DNA from: Coix lacryma-jobi var. lacryma-jobi
Taxonomy: Eukaryota; Streptophyta; Magnoliopsida; Poales; Poaceae
Assembly (NCBI GenBank): GCA_009763385.1
Contig: CM019825.1
Coordinates: forward strand, 118,539,131 to 118,603,130
Direction: 5' to 3'
DNA length: 64,000 nt
A program made the translations under genes and the position numbers. This document shows, in pieces, positions 32,890 to 45,092 of this stretch; the first letter of the stretch is position 1, and each line of letters opens with the position of its first letter. Under the pieces are notes generated by a model. That model was not told where the DNA came from and made no database searches. It saw only the letters and a list, made by a program, of their open reading frames with translations.

Positions 32890-34734
32890 TGTAAGTGCAT
32901 TCGCCTCCAATGTGGGTTTTGGATAATTAATGACAATCAAATTAGGGACTAACGGATTTATAAAAGAATGTATGCAGGTGTTAGTCCTTACAAAGATTTG
33001 AAATATTGAAATCTCGTGAACAAAGCACATTGAGTATAGTTGGACAAAAGTTGCCTAGCTCAAGTGGTGGATTGAAAGTTTGATTTTGAACTTGAGTTAT
33101 AGGTAAGCCGGACTATCAAGAGGGGTACAAATCAGGTTGACTAGGTATGGAGAAAAGTGCTCAAATCGACTAACAAAAGTTTGCTTGAGAGTCACCGCAT
33201 GATCACGAACACGTAGACGTTTTTCTATGAAGTCGGTAGTACCGACCATGGGGGTCGGTGGTACCGACAAGGGAAGCAGCGCGCAATGCTCTCTGGATGG
33301 AGTTCATTTTGAACTGACGGTAGTACCGCCATAAGATCGGTAGTACCGACCATCCAGACCATTCCAACACCTTCTCTGTGTTGGCTCGAAAATGACTTGG
33401 TCGTAGTATTGCCATAAGGCCGGTACTACCGACCCTCGGTGGTACCGACCTCGGCCGGTAGAAAGTCTGTTTTGCAGACCTCTCTGTTCGTGCTCAAAAT
33501 GGCTTGGCGGTAGTACCGCTATAAAAACCGGTACTACCGGGCCTGGTAGTACTGACCCTGGTCGGTAGGTACCGAGCCCCCAAGGCCGATCTGCGAAGCT
33601 CTCTGTTGGTGCACTAATTGACTTGGCGGTAGTACCGCCATAAGGTCGGTACTACCGACCCTCGGTGGTACCGACCCTGGTCGGTAGCTACCGAGCGGCC
33701 GAGTGTTTTTCCGCGGAGCTCTCTGTTTGCGGCCATTTTGGCCTGGCGGTAGTACCGCCATAAGGCCGGTACTACCGACCCTCAGTGGTACCGACCTTTG
33801 GTCGGTGGCTGGATCTAGGTCAACTCAGATCTGGTGCAGCGATTTTTGGTCGGTCGGTACTACCGACCATGGGTGGTCGGTACTACCGACAGGCCTCGGG
33901 AGTGGGGGACTATAAATAGCCCCCCACTTCATTTCTAACCGTTACCCACTTATTCTACTCATTCATTGCGACCTACCAGCTGACAAAACACTCTCCAAGC
34001 ATTGACTCCTCCCCTCTCTCTCCCCCTTTGCTCCAAGATTCATTCCCTTGCAAGATTTGAGCTAGGGAAGTGAGATTAGAGAGTGGGAAGCTTCGATCTA
34101 TGACTTGAGCACTTGGTTTCCATCTAGCCAGCTTAGTTTGTGTCTATTACTCTTGGGTTCTTTGAACCCTAGTCGGTTAGGTGTTCTTCGTGGTAGCCCG
34201 TGTTGACTCATTTGTGAGGGCTCTCCGAAGCGTTTGTATTACCCCCTGTGATTTCTAGTGGAGAAACTCGAGTAGACTTTGTGGTTGCTTGAGTGAGGCA
34301 ATGAGGTGAAAGAGACTCCGACCTTGGTGGTCACCTCAATAACGAGGACGTAGGCACTCCTTAGTGGTTTGGCCGAACCTCGGGATAAATCGTTGTGTCC
34401 CGTGTGCTTGTTGTTATTTCTACATTGGATATTGCGCTTGTACTTGTGTTCTTCGTGTTCTTCCTCTCCCTATCTCTTTCTTAGGATTGGAAGGCTTGAT
34501 CTACATCAGGGGTTGTGACCAAGGCTTGGAGAGGACAAAATCTTCATCTACTATACTTAGGGAAGTGGGGCATTTCTTTGATTTACATTCATAGCTCACA
34601 TATATTGGATTTGTAGTTTCTCTTTAGGATTCTGGTAGTGCCGTTTGTTATCTAACTACAAGTTTTAGTTTGTGAAGTTTCAGATTGTAGAAAATCACCT
34701 ATTCACCCCCCTCTAGGCTGATTTGATCCTTTCA
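32890..34734 (+). mobile_element. 5' LTR of a decayed Sirevirus (1845 bp)
   Basis: It starts TGTAAGTGCATTCGCCTCC and ends TTGATCCTTTCA, with a primer binding site just after. A TATA box lies at 33910-33919 (CTATAAATAG). Upstream is a dense cluster of CGGTAGTACCG/CGGTACTACCG motifs (33235-33895), like that in the gag-only element but within otherwise diverged sequence. The start is inferred from family resemblance because the 3' LTR is missing. Confidence 0.78.
33910..33919 (+). promoter_or_regulatory. TATA box of the decayed Sirevirus LTR
   Basis: CTATAAATAG directly after the palindrome cluster; the usual LTR promoter layout. Confidence 0.55.
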
Positions 34735-34736
34735 AT

Positions 34737-34748
34737 TGGTATCAAAGT
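34737..34748 (+). other. Primer binding site of the decayed Sirevirus
   Basis: TGGTATCAAAGT begins two bases after the LTR. It differs from the standard initiator Met tRNA site (TGGTATCAGAGC) at two positions, fitting an old copy. Confidence 0.8.
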
Positions 34749-34789
34749 CTAACCCTTGTGTTAGCGCTTCACCGCGTAAGGGAGAAATC

Positions 34790-36871
34790 ATGTCTACCCT
34801 AAGTCAAGAAGAAGTTAATGACATTGTCAAGAGAGTTTCTGAGCAGCTGTTAGAAACTCAAGCAAAGCAATTCGAAGATCAAATGAAGAAGATGAAGGAT
34901 GAGATTGAGAGCTTGAAGCAAGCCCTGGAAAGCAAAGGTGAAACATCAATCAATGAAGGAGTTCCACCACAGCCCAAAGAAGATAAGAAAAAGGAAGATG
35001 AAGAGAAAGGCAAGAGAGAGAAGGAATTCTCTAGCATACCTTATGACTATAGCCAAATGGGCAAGATCCTTCATTTGCCTAGTGTCAATCTAGGCAAACC
35101 ACCTTCCTTCGATGGAATCAACTACAATGATTGGGCACACAAAATGAAGATACATCTCATTGCCGCAAGAACTTGGGAGATAGTTGAGAATGGGCTAAGT
35201 CATGTTGAAGGTGAAGAGTACACCGACCTAGATGCCATTGAGTTTCAACAAAATGCTCAAGCGGCATCCTTGATTCTATTATGCCTCAAGCCCGAAGAGA
35301 GTACCAAGGTCCATGGAATGGTAGTTGTCAAGAAGATTTGGGACACTCTCAGAATATCATATGAGGGTGATGAAAGTGTGAGAAAATGCAACATAGAGCT
35401 TCTTCAAGGGAAGGTACATGAGATGCTTGCCAAGATAAAGCATCATGAAGTCTTGGATGATGAGGTCATAGAAGATCAAGAAGCAAGCAACAAGAAAGTG
35501 GTAGCTCTCAAGGCCAAGCAAGAAGAAGGAAGTAGAGCCCAACATGATTCATCAAGTGAAGGGAGCGATGATTCCGATGACGAGATTGCGCTTCTTGTAA
35601 AGAACTTTAGAAGATTCATGAGGAAGAAGATGTACAAGAAGGGCAAAGGTGGATACTTCAAGAAGTCAAAGAAGAGGAATTGCTATGAGTGTGGTGCGGA
35701 TGATCACTTCATCACTGATTATCCACAAAAGAAGAACAAGAGCAAGTTTAGCAAGAGTGATGACAAGAACCAAAGAAGAAGAAGAGGTGGTGAAGCTCAT
35801 CTTGGTGAAGAATGGTTCTCGAAAGATGACTCAAGTGATGAAGAGAAGAGCAAGGGCAAGGGGAAGGAGAAGGGAGCGGCCAACATCGCCATACACAAGA
35901 CCACTTCTCCAAGCCTCTTCTCCAACATGGCTACATTGACCGCTTCATCACGCTTGTTCGAGAGTCTCTCGGACGACGAGGATGACTTCACTCATTCTTG
36001 CTTCATGGCTAAGGATGAGAAGGTATCATCTAACTCTCCTACTTTTTCTAGTGATGAGTATAGTGATGATGATATGGATGAATTTGAACTTAGCATAATA
36101 AGAAAATTTGGTAAGAAAGGAGGACCAAAAATATTAAAACTGCTTACTAAATTGGAGAGTCGGAATGAGAGTCTTGCATTGCAAGGAGACTTAATCTCTC
36201 AAGAGAGAGAAAATAACCTTTCATTGGAAGCCTCTCTTGCCGAGGAGAAGTTGAAGGTTGAGAAATTGGTCGTGGAACTATCTTTAGCCAATGACTCTAA
36301 CAAGAAGTTGGCTAAGGAGTGTTCCACGAGTAATGACTAAATTGCTAATCTAAAGAATGAGGTTAACTTGGTTCAAGAAAGCCTCACAAGCTTTCAAGAT
36401 AAATATCAAACACTTGAACTAAGCTACAACACTCTTTGGAGTAGCACTTCTTCAACCACTCCTAAGGATTCCGATTGCTCTAATGCCTCAACTAGTAATG
36501 GTTGCAAAAGATGCTATAAAGTTGATATAAATGCTTGTGCAACTAACCTTGTTGAGCTAGAGAAGAAAGACAAGGAGATACAAAGGTTGAACATGATCTT
36601 GAGGAATGGTTGCAAGTGTAAGGTGCAACAACCAAAAGACATCCTCAAGACCGCAAGGCACCCATCCATCAAGGATGGGATTGGCTACAATAGGTATGGT
36701 GGCAAGGCCAATGGAAGGAAGATGGTCAACGGGGTACCCTTTGTTAAATTTAACAAAGGGGTTCCTCTCTTTGACCTCATGAACAAGGCAAACAAAGTTG
36801 CCAATCCAAAGGCTACACTTGCAAATGACAAGGTCAACAAGGAGAAGCAAGTGAAGGCCCCCAAGCAATAA
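34790..36871 (+). pseudogene. Sirevirus Gag, degenerate (stop at 36338, altered zinc knuckle)
   Basis: Reading starts at MSTLSQEEVNDIVKRVSEQL. It has an N-terminal coiled coil and Lys/Glu-rich stretch, then a capsid-type domain (KPPSFDGINYNDWAHKMKIHL ... KIWDTLRISYEGDESVRK). After ELLQGKVHEML the sequence jumps to KIKHHEVLDDEV, so an in-frame piece of the usual domain (roughly 60-70 residues) seems deleted. The single zinc knuckle is CYECGADDHFITDY: its last cysteine is tyrosine, which should impair metal binding. A serine/acid-rich region and coiled coil follow. A TAA at 36338-36340 breaks the frame, which then continues in the same reading frame to a stop at 36869. This is a dead copy. Confidence 0.85.
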
Positions 36872-37079
36872 AAGCCCATATCACGAAGCTATACTTGTGA
36901 TTATTTGTGTTGTTGGGGAGAGAACGGCAAGATTGTCGTTAAGTATGTTGGTGCACTCAAGAAGAGAGAGATCATGAGAAATGTTTGGGTGCCCAAAGTT
37001 TATGTGACTAACCCCCTAGGACTCAATCTCACTTGGGTACCTAAATCAAGAACATAAACTTGTTTTGTAGGAATATGCC

Positions 37080-37615
37080 TCCGGTGGATCAAGTTGGGTG
37101 TTGGATAGTGGATGCACCAATCATATGACCGGGGCAAAAGAAATGTTCACTTCTTTTCAACCAAGCCATGATTCATGCAACAACATTGTGTTTGGTGACA
37201 ATGGAAAAGGAGAGGTACTTGGCTTGGGTAAAATTGCTATCTCAACTGACAATTTTATCTCAAATGTATTACTTGTACATTCGTTGAGTTACAATTTATT
37301 GTCCATTTCTCAATTGTGTGAAATGGGTTACGATTGTCTCTTTACGGATAATGGTGTAACCGTCTCTAGAAGAAGGGATTCCTCTATTGCATTTAAGGGT
37401 GTGTTGAAGGGAAAGCTTTATCTAGTTGACTTCTCAACTAATAAAGTAGAATCTACGACATGCCTAATGGCAAAATCTAGCATGGGTTGGCTTTGGCATC
37501 GCCGACTAGCTCATGTTGGGATGAGGAACTTGGCCCAACTTCAAAGGGAAGGGCACATCCTTGGACTAACCAATGTTTCTTTTGAGAAAGATAGGATTTG
37601 TAGCGCATGCCAAGT
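37080..37615 (+). pseudogene. Sirevirus pol start: protease and pre-integrase domain, truncated
   Basis: The frame carries VLDSGCTNHMTG, the copia protease active site (DSG), then LGLGKIAIS, LSYNLLSISQLCEMGYDCLF, and the pre-integrase domain WLWHRRLAHVGMRNLAQL ... ICSACQ with the first zinc ligands of integrase. Similarity stops at about 37615, where the sequence changes to the leader and primer binding site of an Athila-like element on the other strand. Integrase core, reverse transcriptase and RNase H are missing. Between gag and this frame (36872-37079) are WVPK-containing fragments of the normal gag-pol junction in other frames. Confidence 0.82.
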
Positions 37616-37686
37616 GTCGGCATTTCTTAACGTCGCTACTAAGAATAGAGTTTTAATCTATCCCCAGCAACGGCGCCAGAAATACT
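37616..37686 (-). mobile_element. 5' internal stub and primer binding site of an Athila-like gypsy element
   Basis: On the - strand TGGCGCCGTTGCTGGGGA (37678-37661) lies eight bases after the LTR end. It is one base away from the Asp-tRNA primer site used by Athila and Tat gypsy elements. Only about 45 more bases of this element's leader remain before the junction with the copia pol fragment. Confidence 0.75.
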
Positions 37687-39449
37687 TGTTGACACTCCTT
37701 AATGGAATCACTCTAAGAATGAACCATATAAATAATAATCTAGTGAAGGCACTAAAGAGTGTACGGGACACTACTAACTTCACTTAACGTCAAGTTGTCA
37801 TCCCCAACATGAAGCTAGCAATGTAAATATATCAAGGCACTGGATTAAAGATAAATATTTACCCGCAAGCGCACAGATAAATATACCCGTTGTAGAAGCA
37901 TTTCACCCAAGCTAGTCTCAGGTATCATTATTTATATTTAGCCTAGAGACTAAACAATTCAAGTATGATGGTATTATACTAATGAGGACTTAACAGCATT
38001 CAATATGGCACACACTTAAGATAAAGACTGGTAACACACTTATTACTCTAAACAGGGATCAGATTACAGAGTAAATGATAATGATAAATGATAAATGATA
38101 AATGATAATAGAGATCAGATCAACCAAAGATAATCCTAGAACAGTACTACCTAGCAAGTGATGATTAGAACAGGCATTAAACAGAAACATTCCTAAGTTA
38201 TTCTAATTACAAGTCATAGCATACATTGATTAGTGCAAACATATTTGGCAATCATTGGCTAGGTCACACCATATTTATAATCAGGAGGCAACTCCATAGT
38301 AAAGGTGCCAAACAGAGTAACCCCAATACCATGAGTTAACTGAGCCATACTGAACACTACATTCGGGAGGTGGAATACAAAGGACTCAACAAGAATATCA
38401 CACCCGCGATCTACCACTCTATCCGGAACATAGGACGCATTCGCAGATAAATAGTATATAGGCACCACATCTACACAGCATCTATCACCCACCCAATGAT
38501 CATTAAGATGAGCGCTATACGAACATGAGTATAAACATAATAATGAACTATCTATGCCAAATATATAATCAAAGCATCCTATAAGCAATATAGTTAAGAA
38601 TATAATAGTTGATGTCTTAATCATATCAATTGTATTGCTATCTAGAACATAAAGATGAACAATAAGGTGAATTAGATCATCGAGAAGAACTAAAGTACGA
38701 ACTAGAACATGAACTAGAACAGGATTATGAACTAGAAAATGAACTAGACGATGAACTAGAACATAAACAATGAAGAACAATGATGAACTAGAAGAGCAAT
38801 TGTGAAATAGATCCATAATGTTATTACAAGAGAGAAGATCTTGGGTTTACCGAGCCTTCTCGTGACTAGATCAGGAATCCAAGCGAAGCTTGCCTCCTCT
38901 AATCCTATTCTATCTAACTATTCTAGGTGGATGTGGTTCTAGGGCTTCCGATTGATCTCCCTCTCTGATAATTCTGATGATGATCTGATGAATGTAATGC
39001 CTGATGCCCTAGAGAGGGGGGTTAGGGGCTATTTATATAGCCCTGAGCGATGAACCGTGACCGTTAGATCAAACCGACTTAAGATGCGGCTGAGATGCAT
39101 CCTAGAGGTCGGTGGGAGAACCTTCCAGAAGATAGAGTCCAGCGGCCCCAAGGGAGGACCGGTCGGTCCCACCCGTCATCCTCTCGTGGTGGTCGACCTC
39201 TTGGTGTCTTCTTGTGTCCTCTGGAGTCTTCTAGAAACTTCCTGATGTGGCGGTGGAGTTATTTCCCGTCGGTTTCCTTCTATGGGAAGCTATCGGTGTT
39301 GATTTCCTGGTTTAGTCCCTGCAGAATCATAGTTCACCAAAACTCATGGAATATTGTCAGTTAAAACCCTAAACCCTTGTTGGTGATTGGATTCTTGCCC
39401 TTTTCATATTTATATATCCTTTAATTATGATAGATAACCAGTGTCAACA
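37687..39449 (-). mobile_element. Athila-like LTR (1763 bp)
   Basis: On the - strand it begins TGTTGACAC at 39449 and ends GTGTCAACA at 37687, perfect inverted ends. A TATA box lies at 39031-39040 (CTATATAAAT, - strand). A degenerate GAACTAGAACA(T) repeat occupies about 38640-38800. Unusually, a primer binding site lies on its 3' side and a polypurine tract on its 5' side. No coding sequence is present. Confidence 0.78.
39031..39040 (-). promoter_or_regulatory. TATA box of the Athila-like LTR
   Basis: CTATATAAAT on the - strand, in GC-balanced sequence upstream of the likely transcription start. Confidence 0.5.
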
Positions 39450-40789
39450 ATTCCCCCAAGCTTACCTTTTGCTAGTCCCTTAGCAAATATTCATGATGAA
39501 TCAGGAATTGCTACTATGCTTTCACACCTCAATGGTACATATGTTCAAACAAAAATCTTCCCTTGGATTAGAGTTAACTATTCTGACTTTCTCATATTAC
39601 CTTTAACTATGGAGCTTTTGCCTTCACCTGAATCTTTGAATAATCGAAAGATAGAATAATCAAGTTAAGCATTGTATCTCTAACTCCTTGATCAACCTTC
39701 ATTCTGGAGTTTTATATATTTTCAAAATAAAAATCAGAGATTCCAATGTATGACACTCTCAAATCGCTCTTTTATATTTTATGATTCCTCACTAATGTAT
39801 TGTCCTTCCTTCTATGGATATATATCTGGAGCTTTAAGAAGTGAAAAGCATATCTTACCAAGTCAAAGTTCAAAGTTGGGGAGAAAGATGTCATACTCAT
39901 AGATCAAGAACTTAGAACATTTGAAATTTGTCATCTCTTGCTGGTATATTGTAATTAGAGGGACCATGGGCTATCATTCTTTTCATATTTTTATCATAAC
40001 TCTCTTTTTTTCTCTTTTGAGGTAGTCGGACACTTGTCCTTTTTTATTTCCTCCTTTTATACTTTTGCATAGCCCCATGCCTCTAACACAATACTACTTC
40101 GGAAGAGTGAATCTTTTAATAAAACATTCTTGATCTCTAGAGCATGATAAATTTCTCAACCATAACTAAAAACTTAGAACAAAGCAAATAGCCTTATCTT
40201 AAGATCATATTAATGGCTCTGGGTAGGAATTCATGTTATGTCATACATGATCTCATCATGTGTTTTTAATCTTTTAAAGTGTAAATCTCCAGAACTCTAG
40301 TATCTCTAGGAATTAGATAAACAATAGCTCAAACCTTTTTATATCATATCCCACAATTATCTAGACTTTAGATCAAGCATTTACAATCCACAGGTTTTAG
40401 GTTCAGAGTTTATTCAGAATAGCTTTGTCTAAAACTCAAGAAAATTTAAGTTTGAACACTAGGTACTTAAAAGGAATTACGACAGAGCAATTGTTCATCA
40501 TTTTCATCATGAGCAACATTAGGTTTTATATCCACCTAGACATTTATTCATTATGTAATATCTTTATTTAGTTGACAAAGCGTAAGTACTTCTCGTACTT
40601 AGCAAGCTAACATAGGGTTCATGAGGCTCAAAAGGCTGACACTGTCTGACTGCAGTTAGCTTTTAAGTTGACAAAGTTTTATCATTAAGGTAAACGAATA
40701 TTGTGCTTAACCCTTTACCCATGATCCATTTGTCCAACAAAGATAACACATATAACATCATAGAGTACCATCAACATAAGGTGAACAGT
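39450..40789 (-). mobile_element. 3' internal noncoding region of an Athila-like element with polypurine tract
   Basis: Directly beside the LTR the - strand reads AAGCTTGGGGGAAT (39463-39450), a polypurine tract. The rest is AT-rich without recognisable coding sequence, as in the long untranslated 3' region of Athila-type elements. The boundary with the next LTR lies somewhere in 40600-40790; I cannot place it exactly. Confidence 0.6.
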
Positions 40790-43258
40790 TATTCAAGTGT
40801 CAAAGTTCTGCTAGTTTCCCGGGCCGCTCGTGACCGTGAGCACGGCTGTTATAACAGTTTTACACTCTGCAGAGGTTGTGCATCTTTACCCACAAGCCGT
40901 GTTACCCTTGTGCCCGAGGCGGCCAACCTCTTGATCCACTTCCGAGGTAGATCGGCGGGGCACACTATGAAGCCTTTCGTTGGTTCGTCTAACATGTTAG
41001 GGCCGCTAGGTTTCCTTGGCAGGCAGATGTAGTAACCCCCCTTTCCTGTGGCACAAGGCCATCGCAGCTATACACATAGGAACAGGAGCAGCCCTACACC
41101 CAAAGTGGCAAGCCCCTTATGCGCCCTTTCGGGTCACCGCTAACAAGTTAGAAAAGGTCCAGTGTACTGAGCTAAAACCAGAGCCATATAGCACTCATGG
41201 TAGCACTGTCAATCCCAGCTTTTGCTAACAACAAGTTTTATTAACCGTTTAACAACATATCATCATGAGAACAAATTCATCACTGGACTGGATCAGTTAT
41301 AAGTCAGTTAGCACTAGCATTCTACCCATATGCATATATCCCACGGAGTCAAGAATATCACAGATAACAAAGCTAAGTGGGTCTCTAAGGTTGCTCAATT
41401 GGACACATGCATAAATGAGTAATTTAATGGTAAAGTAAAAGAGGTAACAAGGAGATCCCATGCTAACTTGCCTTGGTTGTCGAAAGACTGGTCTTCCTGC
41501 TGGTCGTTGAAAGAAGGGTCCTGGTCGTACCACACCGACTCACCGTCTACTCGAACACAAAACATCACCACGCATTCCAGGCGCATACATACACAATGCA
41601 AACATGGCTATCATTAGAACAGTACACCAACAGTAATAAACAGAAATAAATCTTTGATAAAACTGAAGTACGCATTTCTGCGATCACAACAAGTTTTGGT
41701 TCACCGAAAACGGAGTTACTATGCGAAAGATACGGCCGAAACGGTGTTTCTAGAGCCCTAAACAAGATTAACATAAACTCTGAAACTAAACAGATCTACG
41801 CCGACTAACAGAGGCATAAACAGGTAGGAAACTAAATTACGAACCTAACGCAACTTGAACGGGTCAAAACGGAGCTAAAGCGTGGATTTTATAAGCATTT
41901 TAATGTAGTGGCAATTCTGTAAATATACTGAAATCAATTTGAATTTAAATCGGAATTTAAACTGAATTTTAAATCAATTTGACGGCCGGCTGGGCTGCGC
42001 CTCAAAACAGCAGAAACGCAGGGGTCTGGTTGCAAAGTTTTCAAGACACAGGGAATAGTGCTCAAAGGAGCGCGGGTTGATTCACGAATTCCCCAGGGTC
42101 TCTTTAGCAAAATGGCACCCGAAAGGGTACCGGCTGATTCGAGCCACCGGATCAGAGATGGACGGCGCGGATTAGATCCAGGGGGTGCGCGCGCGGGGCA
42201 AGCCGACGGCGTGCACAGGCCGCGGCGTCGCGGCGCTTTGCGCGACGTCGCGTGCGGTTCCGCCATGGCCGAAGCCGGAGAGCTCGCGGACTCGAGCGAA
42301 GGGGCACGCCGAGCCAAACCAAGGGGGACGGAGAGGGAGCGGGTCGCAAGGGGTTCTCACCGCGTCGGAAGAAGGGACGGGGAGGCTCGGACGGCGACGA
42401 ACGGCGAACGGCGGCGGGGTCCGAGCGACGACGGTGGAGCTGTGAGCAGACAACGGCGGTTAGGGCCAAATCCGGCGAAAGAGAGGAAAGGAGACGGTCC
42501 GGCAGCTTCACCGAGGCGTGGCGGAGCTCGGGGGAGGTTGCACACGGTCGGAGCGGCGCCGAAACGACGGGTCGACGGCGGCGGCGACAATGGCGGCGGG
42601 GAAGGCTCTATGCGCGGCTCGGGTGCTCAGATGCGAGTGCGGGAGAGGCAAATGAGAGAAACGGGGAGAGGGGGCGCGGTCGCACGCGCTATAGGCACGA
42701 GGAGGGGCCAGAGACGTGGGCGCGGCTCGCACGACGCACGGAGGACCCGGGGTCGCGGCGGTTGCACTCGGGACGACGCGCGCGGAGGGGGAGAAGAAGG
42801 CGCCGACAGGCGGGCCCGGGAGGTCAGAGAGAGAGAGGAGAGGAGGCGCGGTTGCAAGCGGCTGCGCGGGCCGGCCTACTGGGCCGCACGGGAGAAAGAG
42901 AGAGGAGGAGGGAGGCCCAGCGCGGGGAAAGGAGGGAAGGGAGGGAGGCGCCGGCGGGCTTGGGCCGCCAGGCCGCTTGGGCCGGATGCAAGGGAGAGAG
43001 AGAAAGAGAAATTTCCCTTTTTCTTTTTATTTCAAAGCATTTCAAATCCATTCCAAAAGAAGTTTGAATTCATTTTGAATTTTGGCAAAAACCAGTCACA
43101 CACATAAATCCAGTGCATCAGCATGAATGCAAAAACATGTTGCCACTATTTTTTTTTATTTCCATAAAAATTATTTAACCCCTAGGTAAAATGATCACAA
43201 GATCATAACTAAATCATTTTCACCTATTTTGTTTTGGAGAAATTTTTAGGGTGTTACA
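40790..43258 (-). mobile_element. Tekay-like gypsy LTR (solo or 5' LTR remnant)
   Basis: On the - strand it starts TGTAACACCC at 43258. It shares landmarks with the LTR at 17140-20181: GGCCGCTCGTG...GAGCA.GGCTG near 40821, GGTTCGTCTAACA.GTTAGGGCCGCTAGG near 40982, and AACGCAGGGG near 42014. The right edge touches host gene sequence with no polypurine tract, so it is a solo LTR or the 5' LTR of a lost element. A GC-rich block (42060-43010) gives long low-complexity frames that I reject as genes. The left boundary is uncertain. Confidence 0.68.
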
Positions 43259-43277
43259 ATAACCAATAGTAACATAC

Positions 43278-43412
43278 CTCATATGTAATTGCCACACTAC
43301 CAGAGTTCGAATTTTGAAGAGTTGGTGTAGAAACAACTCCAGTAGTTGCTGAAATGATGCACACTGCCCTTGGGCCTTGTTGTGAGAAGTCTATTATTCT
43401 GGCAGCAATGTC
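43278..43412 (-). pseudogene. AHL (AT-hook nuclear-localised) PPC/DUF296 domain, single exon
   Basis: One 45-codon exon with a clean acceptor (GTGCAG) and donor (GAG|GTATGT). It reads DIAARIIDFSQQGPRAVCII...SGSVAITYE. This is the start of the PPC domain of plant AHL proteins, which bind AT-rich DNA and form trimers in the nucleus. Both ends match an internal exon typical of intron-containing AHL genes (between GE and GRFE). The next exon would lie beyond 43258, but a Tekay-like LTR begins 19 bases after the donor. No AT-hook exon is visible to the right as far as 45900. The exon itself has no stop. It is either the remains of a gene broken by the LTR or a captured fragment. Confidence 0.82.
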
Positions 43413-44635
43413 CTGCACAAAGATTCAGTGATATCAAAGCAATGTCGTGCCAAGGACACATTCAAATATCAAACATACACTCACATTTTGGTTAATGAAC
43501 ACAAGCAACCATTTTCATACAAATCTCTGGATGAGCAGGTCAATGAAACTCGATACGAAAAATCTCTGAATGTAGGAATGAGATTATTGACATTTCATTC
43601 TTGGGTTGTTAGTGTAAGTATTCAACAAAGGAGACATGTATGACATATTTACAAAAGTTTATAGATAAATATCATGGTAACAGACATACTACTTTCACCC
43701 TCAACATAAATTTAGGCTAGGATTGAAGAAATGCAATTGCTTAGGCAATTATCATAACACAGAAATATAAAGAGACTGCAGCAAAAAGAGAATGAGAATA
43801 AATGGCACCATGACCATGTTGAATGTCAAAGACTCAAAGCAAGTATAGAATGTATCTAACAGAAGACGTAAGAATGTAATGGTCCATCACAATAATGGGA
43901 AATTATGAAGAAAAAAAATCTAATATTTAAGTTTCATAAATCATGGCTCCTAGGAACTAAATGAATGGACTTGGATTACAAATGCACATTTATCATCATC
44001 ACAAAGAAATCTGGTTAATAATCCCAAGAATAAAATGACAATTAGGAATGAGCAGGGATGACAGACAATGAAATAAGATTGATAGTAGCATGGACCCAGC
44101 TGCTATGGTCTGTTTAGTTGCTGGAGTTTAGAGAGAGAGAGAAAAAAATTGTTCCAGGATGTTATGCCAGATGATGTATGTATTTCAGTGGAGCAACAAG
44201 TAGACTGATGGACCTTCCAAGAGGATAGGTCAGGGAAAAACACAACAAAACTACAAAAAAAGCATAGGAACATATCTGACATGTGGATCTGTAAGTTAAA
44301 GGTACAATAATAGAGTTCCAACAACACTGCCCAATGCCCATAGTCTATTAGTCATCGACATTTTAGCAGGGAGTGCATTAATTTTCAGTGCGTACTACAT
44401 TTAGAAGGAACAATTCATCAGAGATTGTCTCGGTCTAATGCCGAATTTGTTGTGCGATATGCATGCAAACAAGCAGAAAAGCTGTGGTTAGCCAGATTTT
44501 TTTTAATATTGGACATTAATATACTTGCTAGTTGTGCGATCTGAGCTACATACACTTTGTGCAAGAACCTGCTATGATGATTGAGTCAGCTAACCAAGCC
44601 TCCAACCCATGCGTCCTTAGCTAGCTACTACCTTA
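43413..44635. other. AT-rich, intron-like sequence, no gene recognised
   Basis: I see no further AHL exon or other coding sequence on either strand; only short chance frames. Confidence 0.4.
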
Positions 44636-44979
44636 GGCCATCCGCAATGGTTGTCAAATAGCTAGTTAGGAGGAATTCTATTGACTCTCAATAGCACTTT
44701 ACAAATAGTTAGCGAGATGACGTATAAAAATAATAAAAAAGTAGCACTCTCATTGGCTATCGAGGAGAGAGATCAAATAGCTAGCGACTTCACAATAGCT
44801 AGCGACTCATAAATAGCTAATCTAGCATGATTTCCTAGAAATACCTCTCTCATAATACTCTCCACAATAATATTTATTTTATTTATTTATATGTCTCATC
44901 TAGCTAGCTATTTATAAATTATCATTGAAAGCCAATAGCATTCTTCCTAGAGATGATTTGAACACCATTGCGGACGCCC
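44636..44979. mobile_element. MITE with GGCC(A)TCCGCAATGG-type inverted ends, 344 bp
   Basis: The left end GGCCATCCGCAATGGTTGTC pairs with the right end ...GAACACCATTGCGGACGCCC over about 24 bases. The interior is AT-rich with repeated ATAGCTAG motifs. No clear target duplication is visible, so the superfamily is uncertain (hAT or Mutator type). Confidence 0.72.
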
Positions 44980-45092
44980 TTTGCTTATTCGTCAACAAAT
45001 CCATCACTCGTCAATTCTTTTTCACACACGCACAGAATACAATAAGCTAGCATGTGCATTTTACAACAGGTGAAGAATAGATTAAATTAGTA

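Noticed and set aside
33235..33895. Spaced repeats resembling a CRISPR array
   Set aside because: The repeats are short palindromes at irregular spacing inside a plant LTR promoter; no repeat-spacer regularity and no cas genes.
42058..43107. Long + strand frames in the GC-rich part of the Tekay-like LTR
   Set aside because: Low-complexity Arg/Gly/Ala sequence inside a recognised LTR leader; the related LTR at 17140-20181 has similar chance frames.
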